Notes: generated by a model not told the origin, from the sequence alone. Shown: positions 17,403 to 26,116, counted from the stretch's first letter. The stretch: 55,443 nt of DNA from Gemmatimonadota bacterium (GCA_022340755.1 JAJDNI010000295.1:1-55443), one strand, 5' to 3'. Translations and numbers: made by a program.

Positions 17403-18923
17403 ATGTCTTCACCGAACGCCGGAGGTACTCGTCCAACGGTCAAGGACCGGTATCGGGTGCTCCTGGACGTGGGTCGGACACTGGCGGGGACCTTGAGCAC
17501 GGAAGATCTCTACGCGGCGATCTACCGGGAGACCACTCGCGTGCTGCCCGCGTCTGGCTTCTACGTGTCCCTGTACGATCAGGCCAGAGACCTTGCGACC
17601 GTCGTCTTCTACGCCGACCGGAACGAGATCAAGCGAGTCAACGTCAGCTATCTGGGCTCGGAGAGCGCGGTCATCAGCCAGCGACGGCCCCAGCTGGTTA
17701 CGGACCGCCTCACGGACCGGTCCGTGCTCCTTCTGGGCGAGACCGATGCCGGGGTCACCCGCTCGGCGATTTCCGCACCCCTGCTCCGTGAAGACCGTGT
17801 GCTGGGCGCCATCAGCGCACAGAGCTACGAACCGGACGCGTACACCACAGAGGATCTGGACCTTCTCCAGGGCATCGCGGACATCTCGGCGGTGGCCATC
17901 GACAACGCCGTTCACGTGGCGGAGCTCAAGCGCCGCCGTCGGGAGGCGGAGCAGATCGAGGAGATCGGGCGCGCCCTCACGAGCTCACTCGACTCGACCG
18001 AAGTGCTCGGCAAGGTCATCGGCGCGGTGACCGACATCCTGGACGTGGACGGAGCGTCGGTATGGCTGTTCGACGCCGGAACCCACGTGGGTCGGGTCGC
18101 CGAGTCGGGTGGGGACGTCCTGCTGCCGCCGGGGCTCTCGTGGGACGTGACCGGTGAGCTTGCCGACCGTCTCATCGAAGAGCGCCGCCCTGTCGTACTG
18201 GACGACCTCGCGACCAACAGCCTCGTGCCCTCGCATCTCAGTGATCACCTGAGGGGCGGGTCCGGGATGGGAGCGCCCCTCATCACCGGGGACACGGTCG
18301 TCGGCGTTCTGACCGTGGGGAGTCGCCGAGCACGGGGGTTCAACGACGACGACACGGCGGCGCTGCAGCGTCTCGCCAACCAAGCGTCCGTCGCCCTGGA
18401 GAACGCCCGTCTCCACAGCCATCTGCAGGCGCTCACGCTGACCGACTCTCTGACGGGCATTCCGAACCGCCGTCACCTGCAGATCCACCTCGACAGGGAG
18501 GTCGCTGCGGCACGGCGCGGTCGGCCACTCGTGGTGGTCATCTTCGACGTGGACGACTTGAAGCACCTCAACGACACGATGGGTCATCTGGTGGGCGACG
18601 GGCTGCTGGCGGCGTTCGCCCGTGTCCTCGAGAGCGAGAACCGCGCCATGAACCTGGTGGCGCGCTACGGCGGCGACGAGTTCGTGAGCGTCCTCTCGAA
18701 CAGCACCATCGAAGGCGCCACCCTGTACAGCCGGCGCGTACGGGAGCGGGTGGCATCGGACGATTTGCTCGCCCGCTACGGCATCACTGTGAGCAGCGGC
18801 CTCGCGGAGTTCGACCGCGCCTCCATGAAGAGCACCGAAGACATCATCCACGCCGCCGACGCCGACATGTACCGGGCGAAGGCGGCCAGGAAGATGTCCA
18901 GCGGTCGCCCGCGCCCGTTATGA
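17403..18923 (+). CDS. Diguanylate cyclase with two GAF domains
   Basis: 506 aa, cytoplasmic. GAF 1 about residues 15-175, coiled-coil-like linker ELKRRRREAEQIEEIGRAL, GAF 2 about 190-340, GGDEF domain about 345-500. The catalytic motif is intact: RYGGDEF (GGDEF at 423-427), with FDVDDLKHLND upstream for metal and GTP. It should make cyclic di-GMP in response to a ligand of the GAF domains. The inhibitory RxxD site that normally stands just before GGDEF reads RAMN, so product inhibition may be missing. ATG 17403 chosen; upstream in-frame starts (17277, 17325) would add low-complexity sequence. The leader contains a 13-bp direct repeat, GGCTCAGAGGCAA, at 17291-17303 and 17382-17394, of unknown meaning. 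Confidence 0.9.
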   Translation: MSSPNAGGTRPTVKDRYRVLLDVGRTLAGTLSTEDLYAAIYRETTRVLPASGFYVSLYDQARDLATVVFYADRNEIKRVNVSYLGSESAVISQRRPQLVTDRLTDRSVLLLGETDAGVTRSAISAPLLREDRVLGAISAQSYEPDAYTTEDLDLLQGIADISAVAIDNAVHVAELKRRRREAEQIEEIGRALTSSLDSTEVLGKVIGAVTDILDVDGASVWLFDAGTHVGRVAESGGDVLLPPGLSWDVTGELADRLIEERRPVVLDDLATNSLVPSHLSDHLRGGSGMGAPLITGDTVVGVLTVGSRRARGFNDDDTAALQRLANQASVALENARLHSHLQALTLTDSLTGIPNRRHLQIHLDREVAAARRGRPLVVVIFDVDDLKHLNDTMGHLVGDGLLAAFARVLESENRAMNLVARYGGDEFVSVLSNSTIEGATLYSRRVRERVASDDLLARYGITVSSGLAEFDRASMKSTEDIIHAADADMYRAKAARKMSSGRPRPL

Positions 18924-18952
18924 AGGGGCAGGAGTCTCTTCACCGCCCCTTC
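18922..18952. terminator. Bidirectional terminator hairpin between convergent genes
   Basis: Perfect 8-bp stem GAAGGGGC/GCCCCTTC with a 15-nt loop. It starts inside the cyclase stop codon and lies in the 48-nt gap to the convergent YdeI-like gene, so it can serve both. Confidence 0.6.
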
Positions 18953-18971
18953 GGCCTACCGCTCCTTCCCT

Positions 18972-19583
18972 TCAGCCCCCGCCGGGCCGGCCTATACGCA
19001 TGGGCTTGACCCACCGCCCCGCCGCGGAGTCCAAGACCAGCGTGTCCAGGCGGCGCAGACGGGTCTCCTGCCGCTTCGCGCTCATGATCCACCAGGTCAC
19101 GGTTCGACGATAGCCGGGCGACTGGGCCTGCCAGTAGGTCCAAGCCTTCTCGTTGGCGCGGAGGCGTCCCTCCAACTCGGCGTCCAACGCGACCTCGCCC
19201 TGCTCGAACGAGTATGCGCGTGAACGGTCTTCCCGGCGCCGTTCGAAGGCGGCCAGGCCGCTCGCCCGCATCTCTCCGGACTCGACGAGCCTTCGGGCAC
19301 TGTCGATGTTCTTCGCGCTCCAGACGCTCCCCTCCCGGCGGGGCGTGAAGCGGATCACGTAGCTTTCCGAGTCCACGGACCTGCGCACCCCGTCGATCCA
19401 GCCGAACGAGAGAGCGGCATCCGCGGATTCCTGCAAGGTCATGCTGGGCCTTCCCGAACCCTTCTTGTAGAACCCGACCCACTGCACGTCGACTCGGTCG
19501 TGGTTCTTCTCGAGCCACCGACGGAACGCGGTCGAGCTCTTGAAGAAGCGTGGCTTCTCGGGTCCCCGACCCAGGGTGGTCAA
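18972..19583 (-). CDS. YdeI/OmpD-associated family protein
   Basis: 203 aa. Sequence blocks FRRWLEKNHDRVDVQWVGFYKKGSG, SFGWIDGVRRSVDSESYVIRFTPRREGSVWSAKNID and a C-terminal SPGYRRTVTWWIMSAKRQETRLRRLD match the YdeI-type family, small cytoplasmic proteins with no proven biochemical activity, some linked to bacteriocin or peptide tolerance. The likely start is a TTG at 19583 that overlaps the stop codon of the thioredoxin-like gene (TTGA), implying translational coupling. The frame is open to 19739 inside that gene but the upstream residues do not look like family sequence. Confidence 0.8.
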   Translation of the reverse strand: MTTLGRGPEKPRFFKSSTAFRRWLEKNHDRVDVQWVGFYKKGSGRPSMTLQESADAALSFGWIDGVRRSVDSESYVIRFTPRREGSVWSAKNIDSARRLVESGEMRASGLAAFERRREDRSRAYSFEQGEVALDAELEGRLRANEKAWTYWQAQSPGYRRTVTWWIMSAKRQETRLRRLDTLVLDSAAGRWVKPMRIGRPGGG

Positions 19584-20224
19584 CGCTCCACGCTCGGCTC
19601 GGGCGGCGTCAGGGCCAGCCCCCGCACGAAGTCCACCACCGCGCGGTCGTCCCAGGCCGCAGCACCGAAGTGACGTAGCGCGATGCGCCCGCTCCGGTCC
19701 AGGACGAACGTGGCCGGTATGGCCCGACTCCGGAAGCATTCCGGGGCTTCCTCGGCCGTCAAATAGACGGGGAGCCGCATGCCGCGCTTCTGCACGAAGG
19801 GCCGCACCACATCCCCCGGCTCACGGGTCACATAGGCGAAGTGTACGCCGAATTCCGCCGTCGCCTCGCGTAGGCGCTCCAGGGCCGGCATCTCGGCGAC
19901 GCAGGGCACGCACCAGGTGGCCCAGAAGTTCAGCACCAGCACGTCGCCCGCGAAGGCCCTGAACGAGACGGGGGCGCCGTTCAGGTCGGTGGCGGCCATG
20001 GCGTAGTCCCAACGACCCGTGGGCAGGACGGGCGGCGTCAGCCGGGACTCCAGGCCTCGCTTCGCTCTTCGTGTCACCACCGCCAGCACCCCACCGATGG
20101 TCACGAACGTGCCGAGCAAGCCCACCACCACGCCGCGAACGAAAGGGCCGCCAAGGATCGCCGCGACGATGAGCGCGCAGACCAGGGACCCCACCAGTAG
20201 CCGATAGAGGATCCCTCTCGTCAT
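19580..20224 (-). CDS. Membrane-anchored thioredoxin-fold protein (TlpA/ResA-like)
   Basis: 214 aa. Two N-terminal membrane segments (about 8-25 and 29-50), then a thioredoxin domain: LVLNFWATWCVPCVAEMPAL with the redox pair C105/C108, and cis-Pro in IPATFVLDRSGRI. The domain should face the periplasm and act in disulfide reduction or cytochrome c maturation. It may support heme attachment to ActA and ActE encoded a few kb away (inference). It is coupled to the YdeI-like gene by a 4-nt overlap, and a 25-codon ORF ends 2 nt before its start. Confidence 0.88.
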   Translation of the reverse strand: MTRGILYRLLVGSLVCALIVAAILGGPFVRGVVVGLLGTFVTIGGVLAVVTRRAKRGLESRLTPPVLPTGRWDYAMAATDLNGAPVSFRAFAGDVLVLNFWATWCVPCVAEMPALERLREATAEFGVHFAYVTREPGDVVRPFVQKRGMRLPVYLTAEEAPECFRSRAIPATFVLDRSGRIALRHFGAAAWDDRAVVDFVRGLALTPPEPSVER

Positions 20225-20225
20225 G

Positions 20226-20303
20226 TCATCGACGCAGACGCGGGAACGCGTCGTCTACGGCCGCCCATTGCGTCTCGGGTGGCCGATCGGATTCGCCAGA
20301 CAT
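20226..20303 (-). CDS. Possible 25-aa leader peptide upstream of the thioredoxin-like gene
   Basis: An ATG at 20303 with GGAAGAG 5 nt upstream opens a 25-codon frame, MSGESDRPPETQWAAVDDAF then PRLRR. Its TGA ends 2 nt before the ATG of the thioredoxin-like gene, in another frame. The spacing suggests translational coupling or a leader peptide. There is no membrane segment or Cys. The perfect GACGCG/CGCGTC hairpin (GGAA loop) in the same stretch overlaps it. It may be chance. Confidence 0.35.
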   Translation of the reverse strand: MSGESDRPPETQWAAVDDAFPRLRR

Positions 20304-20372
20304 GTAGCTCTTCCTGCGTGACTTATCCCGTTCCTTCGCGCGGGCCTTCAGCGCCACGGCCGGACGCGGGCG

Positions 20373-21344
20373 TCAGCTGCCCGTGATGGGCTCCGTCGTG
20401 GTCAGGGTCTTCAGGTTCATGGGAACCTGCATGGCGCCCATGGGCGTGCCCTCCATGGTGGCCTTGCCCGACAGCTCACTCTCGATCCGTGACCGGATGA
20501 TCCAACCCGTGGCCTCCTCGACTTCTACGGTACCGGTGTTCCGCCCGTTCACGGCATACCGCACGCTCATGGCACCTACCGAATTGGATGAGGTGCTGTC
20601 CGACGCCACTTCCGAAGTCACGTCCATGGTGCCGACCCCGTCCTTCCTGCTTCGGAGCGTCCAGGTGGCCTTCTGAGTCAGAGGGAACGCGCCGTGCACG
20701 GCGTTGGTGCACGTCCAACTGTCGCCTACGGCGCCGAGCTTCGGGGGAACCGTGGTTACGGCAGCCCGCATGATGTTGGACATGAAGTCGTCGCCGAACG
20801 TGTTCTCCAACGTGGTGCGCATATCTTCATAGGTGACACCCGGAGGCAGGCTCATGGCGCCGAGCATGCTGTCCATGAGGCTGTCCCAGCCCTCCACGTG
20901 GCGATCGGAGCCGTCAGCCGCCATCACCACGGTGTACCCATGGCCGACGAGCGCGGCGAACATCTTCGCTCCGGCGGGAACCGTAGCCGTCGTGTCCGAC
21001 GAGTCGTAGGTGAAGCCACCCATGGGGGTGCTGACCTGCAGACGTATGGACTCGTAGCTGATGTGGATCCGCGTCTGGCCGTCCCCAGTTGCGTTCTCCA
21101 CATCGTACCGGACCCCCATGCTCATCACCTGATGCGCCGTCTGCTCCTGGCCCATCACCGTCTGTGAGGTGGTCTGGTCCGTCGTCAACAAGGTCCTTCG
21201 CGACTCTCCGGACTTGAGTCGGAGCACCGAGGGAACGGCGGTTCCGCTGGTCGCTCCCAGGGGGCACTGCGCCTCCGCGGCCGCCGGCAGGGCGAGCATC
21301 AGCGCCAGGGTGGGCAAGCCCCATCTCCATCCCTGTTTTCTCAA
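20373..21344 (-). CDS. Exported protein, DUF6263-like
   Basis: 323 aa. Signal peptide MRKQGWRWGLPTLALMLALP followed by AAAEAQC. The mature part is beta-rich, with repeated Thr/Ser strands (RRTLLTTDQTTSQTVMGQEQ, YDVENATGDGQTRIHISYES, GDSWTCTNAVHGAFPLTQKA, ATGWIIRSRIESELSGKATM). This resembles the DUF6263 group of secreted proteins of unknown function; the assignment is tentative. The start is a TTG at 21344 that overlaps the TGA of the membrane protein gene upstream (TTGA), since no in-frame ATG precedes the signal. Periplasmic or outer-membrane-attached location is likely. Confidence 0.7.
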   Translation of the reverse strand: MRKQGWRWGLPTLALMLALPAAAEAQCPLGATSGTAVPSVLRLKSGESRRTLLTTDQTTSQTVMGQEQTAHQVMSMGVRYDVENATGDGQTRIHISYESIRLQVSTPMGGFTYDSSDTTATVPAGAKMFAALVGHGYTVVMAADGSDRHVEGWDSLMDSMLGAMSLPPGVTYEDMRTTLENTFGDDFMSNIMRAAVTTVPPKLGAVGDSWTCTNAVHGAFPLTQKATWTLRSRKDGVGTMDVTSEVASDSTSSNSVGAMSVRYAVNGRNTGTVEVEEATGWIIRSRIESELSGKATMEGTPMGAMQVPMNLKTLTTTEPITGS

Positions 21345-21922
21345 CGGTCACGCTCCGCGCGCAGTCGCGCTCTTTTCAGATTGCCGGCTCCCCCGGATCG
21401 GTTCTTTCGCGCACCCGCCGACCACGGGTCGCGATCGTTTCCCCGGGGCGCGGCCCTCGTCGCGCCCCCTGCTCCCTCATCGTAGTACCGCCGAGCGTGG
21501 GCGAACCGGTATAGGTACCACCAGGCGATGGCACACACGCCCAGAGCCTCCAGCAGGTACGTCACCACACCACCCCAGGAGGCGCCTCCGATGATCTGCA
21601 GGACGGCAAGGGTGAGTCCGGCCACCGGCCAATAGAGCACCGCGAAGGGGCGCGCCCACCCGCGACCGGCGAGGAGCCCGTATGCCACGACGATCTGAGC
21701 ACCCACGATCACGACGATCAGCGGCGTCATGGCGAGATGCTGACGAACGCCGACGATCGTCAGGCCCGCGACCTGCGTAACGCCTCTGCCCGGGTACTTC
21801 GCCTGGTCGAAAACGATCAGCCCCCAGGTCAGCAAGCCCAGGCAGGCAATGAGGATGAAGAGGATCGAGCCGAGCCACAGAAACAACGGTCGGCCGCCCC
21901 GTCTCAGGAGTGCGAGTCGCAT
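21341..21922 (-). CDS. Small four-helix membrane protein, unknown
   Basis: 193 aa with four hydrophobic segments (about 15-37, 62-84, 92-112, 117-137) and a long Arg/Gly-rich cytoplasmic tail (140-193). I do not recognise a family. ATG at 21922 follows GGAGGTCGTG and is preferred to a TTG at 21949. It is translationally coupled to the DUF6263-like gene by TTGA, so the two probably work together at the cell envelope. Confidence 0.75.
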   Translation of the reverse strand: MRLALLRRGGRPLFLWLGSILFILIACLGLLTWGLIVFDQAKYPGRGVTQVAGLTIVGVRQHLAMTPLIVVIVGAQIVVAYGLLAGRGWARPFAVLYWPVAGLTLAVLQIIGGASWGGVVTYLLEALGVCAIAWWYLYRFAHARRYYDEGAGGATRAAPRGNDRDPWSAGARKNRSGGAGNLKRARLRAERDR

Positions 21923-21961
21923 CACGACCTCCGCGCCAGCTGACACCAATTCCCTTCACCC

Positions 21962-21982
21962 CAGGTCCCCCGGGGGTACCTG
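21962..21982. repeat. Imperfect palindrome upstream of the membrane protein gene
   Basis: CAGGT CCCCCGGGGG TACCTG pairs almost perfectly with itself. It lies 40-60 nt upstream of the minus-strand start at 21922, next to an AT-rich patch (21983-22030) that could hold its promoter. Operator or leader hairpin are both possible. Confidence 0.35.
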
Positions 21983-22150
21983 TGGTTTCGATACAACACC
22001 GAAACAAATGTAGTTATGCGGGAACAAGAATGCTTGACCGCGACGCCGCCCGCAAGGAGTAGGCCGCGTTTCACCATCGGGAACGGACATTCGCGCCGCT
22101 CGGATCCACGGTTCACCGACCCCGATGTGGCGGGGAGGCAACAATGCGAA

Positions 22151-22180
22151 CGGGGGCGGGCGCCGCGGCGCCCGCCCCCG
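22151..22180 (-). terminator. 30-nt perfect palindrome, terminator of the act operon
   Basis: CGGGGGCGGGCGCCG followed directly by its exact reverse complement, 39 nt past the actF stop codon. TTCGCATTGTTG follows on the minus strand. It is the strongest hairpin in the window and marks the end of the six-gene operon. A perfect self-complementary site could also be a protein-binding site. Confidence 0.65.
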
Positions 22181-22218
22181 AGGACGTAGGGCCGGGGGAC
22201 GGAGGCTTCAGCGACTTG

Positions 22219-23535
22219 CTAGCCCCCGGACATCATCTCCCGGTAGCCTTCGGGATGCTCCGCCTCGAGCGACTCCGGATCCACCATGGGTTGCCAGATC
22301 TGAATGGCGGGGAACGTGCTCAGGAACCAACGGATCGCGCCGATATAGAGCCCGAGGAACATGCACCCGATGAGCGGCTGCCAGATCGTGAAGATGGGCT
22401 GGCCCTCGTGCCAGAGGGCGGGAGCGACCATCCCGTAACGCTCGAACCAGAGCGCCAGCAGGATCTCGGCGGTGAGCGCGCCGAGGAGCACGGGCTTCAT
22501 CTTGGGCTTTCGTCCGATGAGCCCGGCGAACGGGACGACGAAGCACATCAGCACGACCATGGTCGAGAAGGCACCCCACGGCGGAGCGGAGCGGAGCACG
22601 ATCCAAGACTGCTCCTCGGGGAGCTTGCCGTACCAGATTACCAGGTACTGGGAGAAGAACAGGTACGTCCAGAACACGGTGAAGGCGAACGCGAGCTTGC
22701 CCAAGTCGTGGCGCTGCTGCAGGCCGACGTGATTGTGGATGTCCTTGTCCTTCGTCCGGAGGTACAGGCTCCACAGGGCCGTCGATGCGATGCCGCCCCA
22801 GAAAGCTCCCATGAAGAACCACGGACCGAGCATCGTGCTGTACCAATGCGGCTCCAGGCCCATCACCCAGTCGTAGGAGACGATGGTCATCACCACCGCG
22901 AAGACCAGCACCAGCGCCGGCGCCAGTCGGGTCATCCGCTGGTAGCTGTTGACCTCCTCCTGCTCCTGCCCCATCCACCCCTGCGTGAGTCGCTGCCGCC
23001 AAGCCCTGCGCTGCGGATCTCCGTCCTGGGTGGTGCCCACCAGACCCATGTCCGGCCGCACCGCCAGGTACACGAAGTACAGGGCGATGCCGAACAGGAG
23101 GGCGACCCCTACGACGTTCCGGCTCACCAGGAACGGAACGTTCAGCCAGGCTTCCTTCTTCTGCAGGAGGGGATCACTCGCCATCTCGTTGATCCAGGGG
23201 AAGAAGTTCCCCCGCAATCCGAGCATGGGGAGCAGCAGCACGAAGCTGATGGGGAGGAAGGCGACCATGGCCTGGCTGATCCGCCGTACCGACCAGTTCC
23301 ACTTCGACTTGGTGATCCAGGTGGCAGCCGCCAGGATCACGCCGCCGATGCTGATGCTCGTGAAGTAGAGCCAGTTGCTCACGTACGACACCCAGGCCTG
23401 TTGGGCGTCCTGGTTCAGTCGGATGACGAACGCGACCAGCCCCACCACGAAGAGCCCGCCCGCCAGGATGGACGCGCCCGCCGAACGGGGCAGGTACCGG
23501 ACGGGGATCTCGTCGGGAATGTGATGGTGTGCCAT
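22219..23535 (-). CDS. actF: Alternative complex III, membrane subunit ActF
   Basis: 438 aa, about ten membrane helices, NrfD-like fold (second NrfD-type subunit of complex III; compare ActC). Typical blocks: NWLYFTSISIGGVILAAATW, VMTIVSYDWVMGLEPHWYS, MGAFWGGIASTALWSLYLRT, YLVIWYGKLPEEQSWIVLR. ActF helps anchor the complex and may form a quinol site or proton path. It is the last gene of the act operon, 1 nt after actE, and is followed by the 30-nt palindrome. Confidence 0.92.
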   Translation of the reverse strand: MAHHHIPDEIPVRYLPRSAGASILAGGLFVVGLVAFVIRLNQDAQQAWVSYVSNWLYFTSISIGGVILAAATWITKSKWNWSVRRISQAMVAFLPISFVLLLPMLGLRGNFFPWINEMASDPLLQKKEAWLNVPFLVSRNVVGVALLFGIALYFVYLAVRPDMGLVGTTQDGDPQRRAWRQRLTQGWMGQEQEEVNSYQRMTRLAPALVLVFAVVMTIVSYDWVMGLEPHWYSTMLGPWFFMGAFWGGIASTALWSLYLRTKDKDIHNHVGLQQRHDLGKLAFAFTVFWTYLFFSQYLVIWYGKLPEEQSWIVLRSAPPWGAFSTMVVLMCFVVPFAGLIGRKPKMKPVLLGALTAEILLALWFERYGMVAPALWHEGQPIFTIWQPLIGCMFLGLYIGAIRWFLSTFPAIQIWQPMVDPESLEAEHPEGYREMMSGG

Positions 23536-23536
23536 C

Positions 23537-24208
23537 TCACGCGCCTCCCGCGGCCTGGCCGTTGGCGCCGCCGCTCTGGCTCCCGCCCTGTCCGTTGGCC
23601 TCGTTGTACTGGCGCTCGAGCTCGCGCACGTAGTTCACGATGTTCCAGCGGTCGTAGTAGGTGAATTCGTGCTGATACGACGGCATCAGTCCCCTTCCCA
23701 TGCGGATCATGGAGGCGATGTAGCCGTCGGCGTACGCCTGCACCTGCGGCCCGGCCAGGTTGTACGCCGCCACCGTGGGGTGCTTGGCCGCGATGTACGC
23801 CTGGGCACCGATGCCGGCCGGGCCGTGGCAGACGACGCAGACGCGGTCGTAGAGCACCTTGCCCCGGGCCAGCGACACCGAGTCGGCCGGCACGGGGTTC
23901 CGGAGGCTCCTGACCGTCTCGCTTCCCGGAGGCGCCATGTCCGCGGGCGTCAGGAAGGGCTCGTCGGGTCGCGTGCCGTCACTCTCACCGAGGTTTACCG
24001 AGAATCTGTCCTTGGTGAAGTTCCCGGCGGAGAACGCGATGCTGTGCTCCGGCTCGGGCCTGGGATTCTCGTAGGGGTCGAAAGAGCGCTGGTCGCGCAT
24101 GCTCCGTCCGAAGATCGCGACCATGGTGTCGTCCAGGGGTTTGCAGCCGGTGGCCACCGCCAGCGTGGCCGTGGCCACGAGCAATCGCTGGAAGGTCCGC
24201 TTACGCAT
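23537..24208 (-). CDS. actE: Alternative complex III, monoheme cytochrome c subunit ActE
   Basis: 223 aa. Lipoprotein signal MRKRTFQRLLVATATLAVAT then GC, so it is membrane-anchored and periplasmic. One class I cytochrome c domain with LYDRVCVVCHGPAG (heme site) and a likely Met ligand in MGRGLMPSYQHEF. The C-terminus is Gly/Gln-rich (GQGGSQSGGANGQ). It takes electrons from ActA or passes them to an acceptor. ATG 24208 overlaps the end of actD by 8 nt. The open frame continues upstream to 24346, but only from 24208 is there a signal sequence. Confidence 0.92.
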   Translation of the reverse strand: MRKRTFQRLLVATATLAVATGCKPLDDTMVAIFGRSMRDQRSFDPYENPRPEPEHSIAFSAGNFTKDRFSVNLGESDGTRPDEPFLTPADMAPPGSETVRSLRNPVPADSVSLARGKVLYDRVCVVCHGPAGIGAQAYIAAKHPTVAAYNLAGPQVQAYADGYIASMIRMGRGLMPSYQHEFTYYDRWNIVNYVRELERQYNEANGQGGSQSGGANGQAAGGA

Positions 24209-24740
24209 GGGCCGCCTCCTCTCCCACGCGGAGCTCGGCGGGCTCCTGCGCCTCCAAGATCCGTTTCGCTTCATCCACCCGATCGGCGGGCACCTCCACG
24301 AAGAGCCCGTAGCGACCCGCGCTGAACTCGGGGTCGTAGGCCACACGGGGCTTGAAGTCGGGAATGTGGGCGTTGATGCCGAGTCCGATGAGCGTGGCGA
24401 GAGCCCCGAAGAGCACCGCCAGCTCGAAGGTGATGACGATATAGGCCGGAATCCCGATGATGGGCTTCCCGCCCACCACCAGCGGCCAGTACGCCGACGT
24501 CCAGGTCGTCAGGGCCAGCCCCGTCGCGGCGCCCGTCAGCCCCCCCACCAGCGTGAATACCCGAACCGGACTCTGCCCGTAACCGAGGGCGGCCTCGATG
24601 TGGTGCTCGGGATACGGGACGTAGGCCATGATCTCTTTGAACCCGGCCTTCTTCAGGCCGTGGATGGCGTCTACCGCGCTGTCGAGGAAATCGTATCCGG
24701 CCAGCAGGCCGCGCTTCTCCACCGATGTCGTGGCGCTCAT
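24201..24740 (-). CDS. actD: Alternative complex III, subunit ActD (DUF3341)
   Basis: 179 aa. DUF3341 protein: AGYDFLDSAVDAIHGLKKAG, YVPYPEHHIEAALGYGQSPVRVFTLVGGLTGAATGLALTTW, a second membrane hairpin at about 90-125, and a soluble C-terminal domain. It is an accessory membrane subunit with no cofactor. The start overlaps the actC stop by 4 nt and the end overlaps actE by 8 nt, the tight packing usual for act operons. Confidence 0.93.
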   Translation of the reverse strand: MSATTSVEKRGLLAGYDFLDSAVDAIHGLKKAGFKEIMAYVPYPEHHIEAALGYGQSPVRVFTLVGGLTGAATGLALTTWTSAYWPLVVGGKPIIGIPAYIVITFELAVLFGALATLIGLGINAHIPDFKPRVAYDPEFSAGRYGLFVEVPADRVDEAKRILEAQEPAELRVGEEAAHA

Positions 24741-26116
24741 GCGTGCGCCTCCTCGGCAGGCTTCCGGATCTTCCGCAGGGGAGGCGGTAGCACCTCTTTG
24801 AGCTCGGCGATGGCCACCGGTGGAAGTATCCGAGTGAACAGCAGGAACCAGAACCCGAACCAGGCGAAGGATCCGACGAGAATCCCGACCTCGACGTGTG
24901 ACGGCCGGTACATGCCCCAGGCGAAGGGCTCGTACTCATGGTGGAGGCTCGTCACGATGATGACGTAGCGCTCGAACCACATGCCGATGTTCACGAAGAT
25001 GGAGATCACCCAGAGCGCGGGGATCGAGTGCCGCACCCGCTTGAACCACAGCATGATGGGCACGAGGCCGTTGCAGGTGAGCATGGTCCAGGTGGCCCAC
25101 CAGTACGGCCCGAAGAGACGATTCCAGAACGACGCCCGCTCGATGACCCCGCCGCTGTACCAGGCCAGGAAGAACTCGCACAGGTACGAGTACAGCACGA
25201 TGAGCGACGTCAGCAGACAGAGCTTGGCCAGGGCGTCGATGTGCTTGGTGGTGACGTACTTCTCCAGCCCCCAGACCTTCCGCATGGGCACGATCAACGT
25301 GATGACCATGGCCACGCCGGAGTAGATGGCGCCGGCGACGAAGTAGGGGGCGAAAATGGTGGCGTGCCATCCTGGCACGATGGCCATGGCGAAGTCCCAC
25401 GACACCACCGAGTGCACCGAGAGCACCAACGGCGTGGCCAGGGCGGCGAGGAAGATGTACGCCTTCCCGAAGTGGTGCCACTGCCGGTCCGTGCCCCTCC
25501 ACCCCAGCGAGATCACCTGGTAGAACCTCTTCCTGAGGCCGGTCGCTCCGTCGCGCGCGGCGGCGATGTCAGGGATGGTGCCCAGGAAGAAGAACGTCGC
25601 CGACACGGTGAAGTACGTGGTCACCGCGAAGACGTCCCAGATGAGGGGCGACTTGAAGTTGGGCCACAAGAAGCGGGAGTTCGGATACGGGAAGAGCCAG
25701 TACCCATGCCACATGCGCCCGAGGTGGATGAGCGGGAAGAGCCCCGCGGTCATCACCGCGAACACGGTCATGGCCTCCGCCGTCCGATACACCGCCTGCC
25801 GCCAGGGAGCGCGGAAGAGGAAGAGGATGGCGGAGATCAGCGTGCCCGAGTGGGCAATGCCCACCCAGAACACGAAGCAGGTGATGTAGACGCCCCAACC
25901 CACGGGGTCGTTGAGGCCGGACACCCCGATGCCGCGAACGAGCTGGATGACCCAGGACGTGAAGAAGACGCCGACCCCCGCAGCGGCGAGAAGGAAGAGC
26001 GCCCACCAGCCCTTCCCCGGTCGCGAGAGGATCTTGAGGATGTCGGTGTTGACGTCGGAGAGCCTCTCGACATCGGGATGCGTGAGCGCGCCGCGCTCGG
26101 TCGTCGCCGTCGCCAT
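24737..26116 (-). CDS. actC: Alternative complex III, NrfD-like quinol-oxidising subunit ActC
   Basis: 459 aa, NrfD/PsrC-like with about ten helices. Blocks: FFTSWVIQLVRGIGVSGLND, VGIAHSGTLISAILFLFRAP, PLVLSVHSVVSWDFAMAIVPGWHATIFAPYFVAGAIYSG, CEFFLAWYSGG. In known complex III structures this subunit holds the menaquinol site near the Fe-S domain of ActB. The start codon overlaps the actB stop. Confidence 0.94.
   Translation of the reverse strand: MATATTERGALTHPDVERLSDVNTDILKILSRPGKGWWALFLLAAAGVGVFFTSWVIQLVRGIGVSGLNDPVGWGVYITCFVFWVGIAHSGTLISAILFLFRAPWRQAVYRTAEAMTVFAVMTAGLFPLIHLGRMWHGYWLFPYPNSRFLWPNFKSPLIWDVFAVTTYFTVSATFFFLGTIPDIAAARDGATGLRKRFYQVISLGWRGTDRQWHHFGKAYIFLAALATPLVLSVHSVVSWDFAMAIVPGWHATIFAPYFVAGAIYSGVAMVITLIVPMRKVWGLEKYVTTKHIDALAKLCLLTSLIVLYSYLCEFFLAWYSGGVIERASFWNRLFGPYWWATWTMLTCNGLVPIMLWFKRVRHSIPALWVISIFVNIGMWFERYVIIVTSLHHEYEPFAWGMYRPSHVEVGILVGSFAWFGFWFLLFTRILPPVAIAELKEVLPPPLRKIRKPAEEAHA

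Noticed and set aside
21922-22116. 64-codon minus-strand frame ending at the start of the small membrane protein gene
   Set aside because: No signal of a family, and it crosses the AT-rich patch and palindrome that look like the promoter region.
22144-23664. 506-codon plus-strand frame over actF
   Set aside because: Antisense shadow rich in His, Glu and Pro; the actF reading is a clear membrane protein.
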